This document shows, one piece after another, positions 43,714 to 53,452 of a stretch of DNA of 64,000 nucleotides. Position 1 is the first letter of the stretch. Each line of letters opens with the position of its first letter. A program made the position numbers and the translations under genes. This stretch comes from Amoebophrya sp. A120 (lineage: Eukaryota > Sar > Dinophyceae > Syndiniales > Amoebophryaceae), in the NCBI GenBank assembly GCA_905178155.1, contig CAJINV010000011.1, forward strand, positions 1,509,216 through 1,573,215. Reading direction: 5' to 3'. The notes under the pieces are model-generated. The model was not told where the DNA came from. It ran no database searches and was given only the letters and a program-made list of their open reading frames with translations.

Positions 43714-44184
43714 ATGTCTTCTGCTCAAGTACGGGACTTCAGCACTCTTCCCAAACCGGACAGAAGTTCGCAAGTATGTGAGAACGAGCACGAAGATGCT
43801 CCGGCCCAGCCCGGCGGCGTCCAGGTTGATGAGGGCGATAGCCCGAAGGAGTACGCGGCCAAGGTCTGGGCCTTCCTCGTCCCGGAATTACTTCCGAAAT
43901 TGGACAGCCTGAAGAATTCCCGCGCGGCGAATGTTGCGAAGGAGGACGCCGGGCCTCTTGCTAAGCGCCTGCGGCTGCGTCTGTCCGGCCAAGACCAGCA
44001 GGGGGCTTGTGCAAAATTCCCGAAAGATGGAGCCTGTATGTATGGCGCGACGTGCAAATATTCGCACGCGGTTCCTGAGGGTGAGGACCACATCCGGAGG
44101 GCCGTCGATGCCATCGGCTGGACCGGCTTCGGTGTTGCCGTCTCGTGGAAGATCCGCGGCCGGCTGCCTGTGCCAATACCGTAG
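43714..44184 (+). CDS. CCCH zinc-finger protein
   Basis: 156 codons, ATG 43714 to TAG 44182-44184, beginning 248 bp after the previous gene. A single CCCH finger near residues 108-128 (CAKFPKDGACMYGATCKYSH, spacing C-x8-C-x5-C-x3-H), the class that binds RNA. Upstream is a helical segment (AAKVWAFLVPELLPKLDSLK). The last ~30 residues run into the GC-rich island, where codon use changes, so the original C-terminus may have been replaced. No introner. The spacing is the same as in the cysteine cluster of the two secreted paralogues. Confidence 0.7.
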   Translation: MSSAQVRDFSTLPKPDRSSQVCENEHEDAPAQPGGVQVDEGDSPKEYAAKVWAFLVPELLPKLDSLKNSRAANVAKEDAGPLAKRLRLRLSGQDQQGACAKFPKDGACMYGATCKYSHAVPEGEDHIRRAVDAIGWTGFGVAVSWKIRGRLPVPIP

Positions 44185-45700
44185 CAGCGCAGCGCGCAAC
44201 CCCGTCTGCCCGCAAAGGCTAGCGGCCACGCGTGGGGCGTCCGGCTGTGAGTTCGCCGGCGCCCCGAAGCGAAAAGGCGAGCGGCCCAGGCGGCGCGCGC
44301 CGGCGACCACGCCGGCGGGCCCATATCCGGGCGGCGCGCGAAGGAGCTCGACGGCGCGGCGCCGTTGCGCGGGTTCGTGCGTAATCCGTCGCGGCCCTGT
44401 GGCGCGCGGCCGTGGTGTGCCCGCTGTATTTCCGGGGCAGGGTTGTCGGTCCTTCCAGTTTGGGGGCAGCCGGGGAAGCTGTCGCGCGGCCCATTGGCCC
44501 CCGCGCCCCCGGGCAAACTGCCTGCGCCGGCGCTTGGGGATGTCGGTGGACGGATCCCGCCGGGCGGGCGGGCCGCCTACCTTTGCGGCGACGCGGTCGG
44601 TGGCGCGCGGGGATGCCATCGGGGAAGTGTGGAGCCACCTCAACCGCCGCAGATACCGCCCAGAGCCCCCTCCTGCTGCTCGTGGTGGACAGGCATAAGC
44701 GGACGAAGGGGGCCCGCGCCCAACTCCTCGCCCGCTCGGGGAGGAACGAAGGCGGGCGCGGAACGGAAAGCAAAGCAGCGCGCCCGCCGGCCCCGTTGCA
44801 ATAAAGGCGGGAAGCGGGAAGGGTGTGAGCCGGGCGGTGGTCGCCGGCCGGGCGGGCCGGGGCAGGCAGCAAGTTCTATCTGTGAAAGTCTGCGCGGCCG
44901 CCCGTCCGTCGCGGCCGGCCCCGCGCGTGCAGGCATTCCCTCGCGGCGGGGCGGCGCCCTTTGCCCACGGTACCTGAAGGCGCGCAGGGGCGGCCGTTCG
45001 GAGGTTCGCCAAAGAAGCTGCCTTGCGCCATCAAAAGCGAAACAACCGAAGGCAAGCGGCCGCGCGATCGAAGGAACACTGCCGAGGGAATGGATTGCCT
45101 GCAAATCCTTGCCGCCCCCACTGGCCCGCTCGACTCCCGCCCTTCCCTGTTTGCTTTCCCTGCCGCTGGCCCGCGCGCCCGGGCTTTGGTGGTGGCCGCG
45201 TGTCTTTCCTCTCTGGCCCCCGGCCGGGCCTTGCCTGCTAGTTAGGCGGGCCCGGGCCGGGCGGCCGGTTTGCCGGTTGCGTTCGTTGCCGGCCCGGGCC
45301 GTATCTTTCTGGCTGGGTGCCGTGTGTGCGCGGCCGCCTGCCTATTAATTGTTTCGCACCGGCCGGCCACCGGGCAAGCACGCAGGTGCGCGCTTTGCTT
45401 GCCTAGGGGCGCCGCCTCCCTCTGTGGTTCGTGCGCCCTTCCCACGGCAGTTCCGCCGTCTGTCATGGCCTCCTGCGGATAGATTGCTTCAGGCAGAGAG
45501 CCCGCGGGCCGCGGGGGGCACTAAATCGCAGCTAATTTTTGCGGGATTTCCCCGAAGCCCTTAGGTGGGGCGGTGGTTTTCCTCCCTGGGCGTTGAAGGC
45601 CCCCGGGCACGCAGGGTTCCGTCCTTTTCCACAGCGCCCGGGGACCCGGGTTTTTTTCGAGTCCCCCGCTGGCCCCGCATGCTTTTTTAAATGAAAAGGC
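44185..45700. other. GC-rich island without credible genes
   Basis: About 1.5 kb with strikingly high G+C (GGCC, GCGCGC and CCGGGC everywhere). Long open frames on both strands overlap each other and reflect base composition, not coding. One stretch near 44560-44600 reads GRAGRLPLRRR on the + strand. The same peptide is read on the minus strand of the second island at ~54450-54500, so the islands share an inverted homologous piece. Confidence 0.7.
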
Positions 45701-46018
45701 ATGGCGGGAATTAAAATTTAAAAATTCGGGCCGTTTTCAGGGGATTCGAAATTTCGAACGCCGCGGGGGCTTCTTTGGTATTTCCGCGCCCGGGTGGTTC
45801 CGAAGGTGGTGGGCAGCGCTCGCGGTCTTGCTTTCCTGGGGGCCCTCGGGCTTTCGGATTGGGTTGCGAAGACCCTGGCCGCGAGGCCAATGATGAAATC
45901 CCTCCATCCTATCATTGTTTCGCTCTTTCGCAAAGCCATTGTCGTTTGGCTTTTCGAAAGCATTGCCAGGGGTCCCGATTATCTCGTGTTCTGTTTTGGA
46001 CTTCTAAATGTGCTCGCT

Positions 46019-46192
46019 GTTTTGTTTTCTATTTTTCTGCGGGATTCGTGTGTTCGGCAGCTGTCTCTTCAACTTCTATTTTTCGCGACACTGGAGATTT
46101 CCAAAGGAAATCCGCCAAAACGCGAATTTAGAAGTTGAAAAACAGCCGCCCGAACATGCGAATCCCGCAAAAAATAGAAAGCAAAATAGAAG
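46019..46192. repeat. Long imperfect hairpin with ~70-bp arms
   Basis: Left arm 46019-46087 (TTTTCTATTTTTCTGCGGGA ... CAACTTCTA ... CGCG) pairs with right arm 46121-46192 (CGCG ... TAGAAGTTG ... TCCCGCAAAAAATAGAAA). The loop itself contains a small palindrome (GATTTCC-AAA-GGAAATC). Confidence 0.8.
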
Positions 46193-46345
46193 CACGATTT
46201 AGAAGCCAAAATAGAATACGACTTAGAACATGGAATTAAAAGCGAAAATAGAACACGATTTAGAATACGAAAATAGAAGCAAAATTAGAAGCAAAAATAG
46301 AACCCAGAAATAGAAACAAAAATAGAAGCAAAATTAGCCGCGGAA
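46160..46345. repeat. Degenerate AAAATAGAA-type short repeat
   Basis: About fifteen loose copies of an ~11-13 bp A-rich unit (AAAATAGAAGC, AAAATAGAACAC, AAATTAGAAGC), continuing the right arm of the hairpin. Confidence 0.75.
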
Positions 46346-47415
46346 TTAGCAGCGAAAACACCCGCCCGCGGGGGGTGTTCCGTATGGGTGTAACTGGGTG
46401 GGGTGTTCGATGGGTGGCGTTGTTTTTCGGCCGGCTTTGGGATTTGGGGTCTTGGTTTGTGGGAATTCACCCTGTGTGAGGTTGCCGGCGCTGCCATGTT
46501 CCATGTGTAGAAGACGGCCTGCTTCTCATTGTTTTCTTTTTCTTGTCCTGAATTCCCTTTCCTGATTGCTTTGGGACCTCGTGTGCGGCAACTTGGGTTG
46601 TCGCTTTTTCGGGTTTGGGCCTTCAACTATTATCCCGGACGCCGGGGTTTGAAAAAATCCCGCAAAAATTAGCTGGGAATTAGCGGCCGCCACCGCCCCG
46701 GGGTTTCTGACTGAATTGCTTGGCTGAGTCATTTTTTTGGTGGCGCGTTTGGTCGCTTACGCAAGGAAGCGCACTGAAGCCTGCCTCTTTAGTTGCCTTT
46801 GATTGGTTTGCCGCGGCCAGGGCCACAGTCAGAAAAGCTACCAACATGCAATTTATAGCATTAGGCACCGGGCGAAACCAATGCCCGCATACACCAGAGT
46901 CGTCAACCGGCGGGAATCACGATAGTTGACGCTTGTTCCCAGAGGGTTAGCAGGCACGCAGCGACGCGGGGGCGAATGCCGAGTCTGATCCTTCGCCCGC
47001 CGCGTGTTCGTTGGTTCGCTTTTTTCTTTCGTTTTTCAAGTGTGGTCAGCGTGTGACCGTGTCAGCGCAGGGATCTTTTTTTTTTTGTCATGGATGAGTC
47101 TACTTCGTGCGTGGCCCACATGCGGTCACAAAGGTCTTTATCTGATGACCCATGTTCACAAAATCAACAAAACAGTTGTACCGCCGCGCTAAGCTGCGAG
47201 TATGCCAAAACGGTAAAACTCCAGCTCTAGTAATGACCGAGCAAAAGCTGAAGCCTTGAGCGCTTTTTTTAGCTCAGACAAACATAATTTCTTCGAAAGT
47301 GAAACACCTCGACCCGTTCTCGCTACTGTGCGTAGAAGCAGGCGTGCGCAAGCTGCTTGCAATTTCTATACTTCTCTGTCCAAATAAAAAAAAGCCCAAG
47401 CGACCTGCCCCGTTC
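46346..47415. other. Intergenic region upstream of the CDC26/UBA gene
   Basis: 1.1 kb. The left half is still GC-rich and patchy, the right half normal. No gene seen. Reading frames upstream of 47416 lack an ATG. Confidence 0.5.
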
Positions 47416-48752
47416 ATGATGATTCCCCGCGCGCCAACGCGGATAAAGCTCGTGCTGGAAGATGCTCAGGAGTATGGTAAGTGGTTAAAGCAAAAGGGCG
47501 GACATCAAGCTGCAGGAATTGTTCACAGCGCTTCTTCATCTTCTTCTGGAGGCTGCAACGTCATCAATCCTGACAGCAACGAACCCATGAACAGCAACGG
47601 CGCAAACCTCCCCCCACACCAGCGCATCTTCGGTGGAGGAGGAACCGCATTACAACACGGCGATCACGGAACAATTATAGCACCCAATACGACCCGCGGC
47701 CCCGCAGGCGTTGTAATCCAGCAACGCCAGCAACACGGTAGTAGAACCGGCGCCTTCGGAGGCGCATTCATCGGGAGCAGCAACTTTGGAGGCAGTGCCA
47801 GCGACGACATGATCAGCGAAATCCCGCACGAGGCGGAGTACCACGGGGTTTTGCGCAGAGGACAACTGTTGCAGCCACCAGGAATGGGTAACACCTTTTC
47901 TAATCAGGGTCACCACCATCAGCAGAGACCAAGCAGGAACCGCAATGGTGCCGGGATTGCGGACGACGAAGACGACGTGGAGGCTATGCTCTTGAATGAC
48001 CAAGCGATGATGATGGATGACCGCAGCCAGATGGAGGACATTATCAAAGTGAAAAAAGCCCCCACCCCATATCGGAAACGGAAGATGCGCGAATTTGTGA
48101 TGCTGTATTCGAGTACACAAATCGACTTGTATTGCTAGAAGTCCAAGCGACGAAGCTGCGGCCTAAATTGCAGGCAATCTGTCATGCTGTTTCCCACTTC
48201 CAGTTGCCTCCTGTCATCCTGGAGCTGCAAGGCTTTCCCACGCTTGGCAGCACTACAGTCCGCATCTTTTGCGTTCTAGCATCACAAAGCTGATTTGTGA
48301 CCACAAATCTGCATCACAGATTTCCGCTTTGATATGGGGAGGGGGCATTTTTCATTGTAATAGACATCTCGCATTCCTTAGAGGAGTTCGGACAACCAAA
48401 TCCCGGAAGCGCGTCCAACATCGAGCACCACAACATCATGCAAGGCTTCAGTGCCTCCGAAGCGGACAGCAGCGGGGGCACACCGTTAGTTAGCCCGGGG
48501 GATGTGGTGGTAGTGCAACCTTCCGATGGAGGTGGACCGATGGGTCAGCAGCAGCAGCAGGAACTACCACCACAACCACTCCAACAGCAGCTACATCATG
48601 TTCCTGCGAGTACTTCTATACTAAGCTCGGAGGAGGAGCGCCGGGTGCAGGAACTCCTCGGTTTAGGATTTGCACGACAAGACGCGGAACGAGCGTTGCG
48701 GATGGTAGAGGGAGACGTGCAAAGGGCTGCTGCGCTGCTGATGGACAATTGA
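47416..48752 (+). CDS. CDC26-like motif plus UBA domain protein
   Basis: Exons 47416-48041 and 48368-48752, 336 residues. The first ATG of the frame is 47416. Immediately after it comes PRAPTRIKLVLEDAQEY, resembling the N-terminal TPR-inserting motif of CDC26/APC12 (R-x-PTR-x-x-L-x-x-x-D). The centre is Gly/Gln/His/Ser-rich and disordered. Residues ~294-336 (EEERRVQELLGLGFARQDAE, ALRMVEGDVQRAAALL) form a clear ubiquitin-associated domain with the M/LGF loop. CDC26 stabilises an anaphase-promoting complex subunit and UBA binds ubiquitin, so a fused role in the ubiquitin-ligase machinery is plausible. CDC26 is normally under 100 residues, so the fusion is unusual. Confidence 0.65.
48042..48362. 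mobile_element. Introner element 18, duplication GACAT
   Basis: 321 bp, TIR family III (TATCAAAGTGAAAAAAGCCC and GGCATTTTTCATTGTAATA). GACAT at 48037-48041 and 48363-48367. Removal gives RSQMEDISHSLEEFGQ in frame and joins the N-terminal part to the UBA exon. Confidence 0.9.
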
Positions 48753-49797
48753 CACTGACAAGATGGATTTGTTGATTGGCTGCACTTCTTCTTCAACACA
48801 AAGCTGAACAGGACAAGCCGAAGGGGGCGTTGTTCTCCGCTCTCACTGCCGGGTCTGTTCTTTCTCGCGACATGATGGCAAGAATCGCAAAAAGTGCTAG
48901 AAGTGCACAACTTCAGGCTTTCGTTTATTTTTGAAGCACAGGAATCAGAATCTCCACAATGTTCGCCAACGTTTGTTCTTCTTTTTTCCAAGTGCAGCAT
49001 GCGGCCGCTCGATGTGGATGATCCAGCTCAGGACGTGATCAAGTATTGCGAGTTACAGGTCGTCTCCATGGACGACCGCGTCAGAAGGATCTATCGTTTG
49101 CTAGGAAAAAACGAAGCGTTTGAAGCGATAATGTGCCCCCGATGCCGAGTCTTCACCTCGATTGCGTCATTGTAAGGAATTTCAGTTCGTTTTCCACAGA
49201 TAAGTAACTTACGACGTCGAAGACGACCACGAGGCTGAACTCTGATTCTTGCATTGAACTTGAAGATCATTCCATTGGGAAATAAACACCAACTTCCAGC
49301 AGGACTAGATTTTTACTAAAGCTTTTCAATAAGCCTAACGGTATCTGTCTAAAGATTTACCGACCTTCAACCTTTGAGCGCGGACCTTCCTTGCCGACAC
49401 ATGGGTGGTACACTGTGTAAATTCTATAGTGCAGTGCCAGTACCGAAGATTGAATCTCAGTTGTGAATTTTTTCTACACGAGGACGTCGGAACCACGCGA
49501 AGTGGTCCTTGTTTGTTTTCTATCTCGTTTATTTTCATTCGTACTATTCGTTTCCTTCCGCACCGAACCAAAAGCTGAAGCTCTGCCTATGTCAGTTGTT
49601 CAAGGAAGTAGAATCCAGAAGCACATCACGTCCTCTCGGGAGGACCGTGCGAGAACCGTGCACCACTTTTTTTGAAACGCGGCCCCGCCCCTTCTTTGTT
49701 GATAAGTCAATCGAACACGAATTGTTCGGTAAAAAAAGTCTAGTTACAAGACGAGCCCCTTACTTCGCCGCCCAAGCCGCGGAATAAAACGAAAAGC
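48753..49797. other. Intergenic region with one doubtful short frame
   Basis: About 1 kb. A 59-codon frame at 48999-49175 (MRPLDVDDPAQDVIKYCELQ start, ending CPRCRVFTSIASL) has an acceptor-like TGCAG just before it and may be a stray exon or chance. I see nothing else. Confidence 0.4.
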
Positions 49798-52700
49798 ATG
49801 TTACCTTTAGCAGCAGCACTGGCAGTTTTTTCCGCAACTTGTCCAATCTCCTCCATGGCCGCCGATTTGGGCAAAGCTAATAAAGCTGGCGGCGCAACTT
49901 CTGCGGAGAAAAACATTCCGACTCTCGGTGGTACTACAGGAGCTGCTGCTCCGGTCGCGTTTTACCATGACCCGGAGTTGTCCAGCACATCGGGCGCCGG
50001 TGGCGGGAGCAGTACTACTACAACGTCGGGTCATCAAGTAGATTCATCGGTCTCCACGCCCTACACACCTTCTCTCGAAGCTGCGCGGTTTGCAGCGGCG
50101 TTTACAACGCCTGGAAGTGGGCAGGGATCAAACCAGCAACATCTTCACCACACGATGTTCCACTCCGGTGGTTCTTCCTCCGCCTCCTCTTCGAGCAAGG
50201 ATTTACCGCAACGCATTCTCCCTCCGCAAGACGCCACCAGCCAAGGTTTTTACCAGGGTGCCATGGATGCCGCTTTGGCCGGTCACCCGGTGATCAAACC
50301 CCAGTCGTTTTCCTTTGTGGAGCACATGATGCGGACCGGGGGGTTCTTCAACAGCCACATTCCGCAGTCTAGTACCCAGATGACCATCAACATTCAGGTG
50401 CATTTGGACGAGTTACCCGACCGGGACCAGCTGAAGGAATTACTACGGGAACAGTGGGTGAAAAAGCACGCGCGGGTTCGCAGCGTAGCGCATCCGCAAA
50501 CAGGCGTATTCACTATGCTTCCGGAGTTCGAACCCGAGGGGGCGGTCTTGGATTGGGACTACCACTTGAAGGGCCCGATTCATTTGGACCAGAACGAGAA
50601 TGAAGAGGAGAACATGACCGTGACGGATTTTGTCTCTCTGTTGTATCAAGGACGATACGACAAAACGGGAAAAACGCGGGTGCGAGGAGGTCTGAAGATG
50701 AAAAACAACATCTTTCGCGATCCACGCGGCAACGCCGCGAGGAAGGACAGCGGTTTGTCTTTTTCCGATTTAGCGTCCCAAAACGCGGAGCTGGACCCGT
50801 GGCAGCCGTTGTGGCAGGTGTGGATGTTGCGGGGGAAGCCGGGGGCGGCGTTTTCGGCTAGGATTGACTTGCTCGAGCCGAAGTACAAGCGTGTGAACAT
50901 TTTGATCTTTCGCGTGCACCACGCTTTGGCCGACGGACTGCGGATCGCGCTTGCGGGGTCGAGCGGATTCGTGACCCAGCCGGACGGCAGCCCCGCGGAT
51001 TTCGGGAAATTTATCGAGGAACAGAAGCAGAAATTTCTAGCGAAAATGGCCGGGAAAAAAGTTGATAATGATCCGGAAACAACAAGACCTGAAGTGAGCT
51101 CATCTTCGTGTTCCGCAGGCGGTCCTGAAGGCCACCGTGCCAGAAACAAGACCTGCTCCATGAGCAGCTTCAAGCTCCTGAACGCTTTGACGATGGATCT
51201 GCGCAAACTGCCCGGCCGCCTCCTCAACTTCGCTGGCAGTCTCGGCGCGCTCGCCCAGCACATGTTTTTCCTGCCGAAGCAAACCTTGACCACCTTCTCC
51301 GGTAGAAAAACCAGCACTGACCACATGTGCGAGGGTTTGACGAAACGAAAGTTTCTGTACTTTCCGACGTTAGATTTGGACATCGTGAAACTCGTGAAGA
51401 ACATTCTTTCCCGTCCGGAAGACCCGGCGAGGGTGTACTGGGAGCCGGAACAGGAGGACTTGATCGGTAATGGAAGCCGACATTCCACTGCGAAGACGTC
51501 TAATAAAGGGGCCGCAAAAGCTGGCTTGCGGCTGCGGCGACCGCTGTCGCCGAGGCAGCTAGCGGAACTGGAGATGAACAGGACGAGTGGGGGGCGACAG
51601 GGAACAAGTGGCGCTGCTGGTTCTAGTCCTGCTACTGGCAGTGGCAACACGAACACAATCGCTCCTGGGGAAGCAACACCCGCCGCTTCTCCCCAGCACA
51701 ACGCGGGACAAGGAGCTTCTGGTGCACGACCCTCGAACCTGCAGTCCAGGACAACCGGCCTCCCCCGCATGGTTTCGAGAACGGTCCGCGCGCTGTCCCG
51801 GAGCCCGGAGTTTCTAAAACGCTTTTTTGGAAATTTGTTGCGGAAAACGTACAACAAAATCGCCGCGGCCCGGAAGGCGCCGAACGTGATCTCTGTGAAT
51901 GACGTTTTGCAGAGCTGCCTGTACGGTGCGATCGCGCGCTACATGCTAGAAACCCGGCAGGACCCGGCGGTCGGGGGGAATGGGGAGGACGACGGAACCG
52001 GAAGCGGGGATGACGGTAGTGGCAGTGACTGGACCATGAGCAGTGGTGAAAATCAAAAAAAATTGGTGTTGCAGCGCATGAAAGAGCAAGCCGCGGGAGT
52101 GAAGAAGCCAGTGAACAATGATGACCAAGAGGATCACTTCACAGTGTCGCCTTCCGCGCTCCTGCTCCCCTCCTCTTCGTCGTCTTCCACCGATAAGAAT
52201 GTGGTCGTCGGCGGAGCTGCAACTGCTGCCCTTCCAAACATCAAACCGGGAAAAACCAGCTTTGTCCAGAAGTGCCTCGCCCGGCTGAAATCCTGCGCAG
52301 TTAGTCGGAAAAAGACCGTAAAACTGCACTCCGCCACCTTCATGGGGTTTCCGGACATGAGTACTTCTGTGCCGAAAGGGCAGGGAGAGTCAACATCTTC
52401 CTATCATAATGTGCAAGAAAAGGTGTCGGCGCCGTAGTACTGACTTCTCTCGCACTTATGCATGACACGTTGCACGACCAGTTTTGGAGTTGAAAAAATT
52501 TGTAATGCAGCTATTTATACTAAAAAAAAAAACTAAGACCGGCTACAACGACACTGTTCCTTTTGCAATGCATACTTCCCAATCCGTGTCTTCCTTCGTG
52601 GACAAGGAGAACAAAAAGCAGAACCAGCTCTACAACGACTGGGTGACCTGTCTCGGCGCGTCGATTCCGGTGTGGAACACGAAGCAGCACCGGCTCTACA

Positions 52701-53452
52701 CCCCGCTCGAGCGGTTAACTCTGACTAAACAGTCCGGGGACTGGTACAAGTCCCACGCGTACCCCTTCGTGCTCCGGTGGCTGTTGCGCAACGCGCTGTG
52801 GTATCGACAGTAAATGATTTCCCGTACTACACGTACAAATGCGGTCTTCGCATGACAAAACTTGGCTTCGATCCTAGTTTAGCATGACAAGTTTTTCGCT
52901 CCAAATTCGTGAAATTTGTGATGCATCTTGTACACGTACGGAAAATTTGTACTGCATATGTGGATGCTGGGCCCGTTTGCCAACCGGCAGGTTTTGTCGC
53001 ACTGCTTCTCGCGGCACAGCCTGCTCTTGTCCAACGTGCCGGGGTACAACGACGGCCCGATCAATTTGCTGGGCAAGCGCGTGCAGGCGATTTACGTGCC
53101 GATGCCCCAGATTCTGAACTACGCCATGATCTTGACCTACAACCAAAAAGTTTTCGTCACCATGGCCGTGAACGAGATCACGGTGACGAAATCGGACACG
53201 ATCCTGAAGCATTTCCGGGCGGAATTCACGGAATTGGTGCACGCGGCGTGGGAGAAAACGGAGGACGAAGCGGAGCGGGAGAAGCTAGCTGCGTTTTTGC
53301 TCGCGGAGGAGAGTTCGACTTTTGCGGCGGAGGGAGAAGATCTTCATGAAGGGGGTGAAAGCTGTGAAGATGAGCGGGACACTTTCTCTGCGGCGGGATT
53401 AGCGTCGCAAATGATGGGAAGAGGAGTCAGTGAAGATTACGAGAAGTTGTAG
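49798..53452 (+). CDS. Wax ester synthase / diacylglycerol acyltransferase (WS/DGAT) family protein
   Basis: Exons 49798-52401, 52580-52801 and 52964-53452 give 1,104 residues. A signal-like start (MLPLAAALAVFSATCPIS) may direct it to the ER. The acyltransferase signature HHxxxDG is at residues 374-380 (HHALADG). Further family landmarks are VNDVLQSCLYGAIARYM near 699 and, in the last exon, LLLSNVPGYNDGP with NYAMILTYNQKVFVTM, matching the C-terminal domain of the family. The enzyme would transfer fatty acyl groups from acyl-CoA to an alcohol or diacylglycerol for storage lipid. Disordered insertions lengthen it beyond the usual ~450-500 residues. Both internal junctions are introners; the uncut frame would end wrongly at 52437, inside element 19. 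Confidence 0.85.
52402..52574. mobile_element. Introner element 19, duplication CTTCC
   Basis: 173 bp, diverged TIR family I (TATCATAATGTGCAAGAAAA and CCTTTTGCAATGCATA). CTTCC at 52397-52401 and 52575-52579. Removal gives GESTSSQSVSSFVDKEN in frame. Confidence 0.9.
52802..52958. mobile_element. Introner element 20, duplication TGTGG
   Basis: 157 bp with its own TIR type (TATCGACAGTAAATG... CCCGTAC and GTACGG... TTGTACTGCATA). TGTGG at 52797-52801 and 52959-52963. Removal gives LRNALWMLGPFANRQV, leading into the conserved C-terminal domain. Confidence 0.9.

Larger units (their letters stand above)
45527..46675. repeat. Inverted repeat pair spanning the island edge
   Basis: GCTAATTTTTGCGGGATTT near 45531-45549 recurs inverted as AAATCCCGCAAAAATTAGC near 46654-46672, 1.1 kb apart, with adjoining GC-rich sequence partly matching. 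These could be termini of a larger element. Confidence 0.55.

Noticed and set aside
43888-45348. A 374-codon minus-strand and a 327-codon plus-strand frame in the GC island
   Set aside because: High GC removes stop codons on both strands; the frames overlap each other, are Arg/Pro/Ala-rich and lack domain-like features.
52402-52437. Natural C-terminus of the acyltransferase at 52437
   Set aside because: It lies inside element 19; removing the element continues the frame into the family's C-terminal domain.
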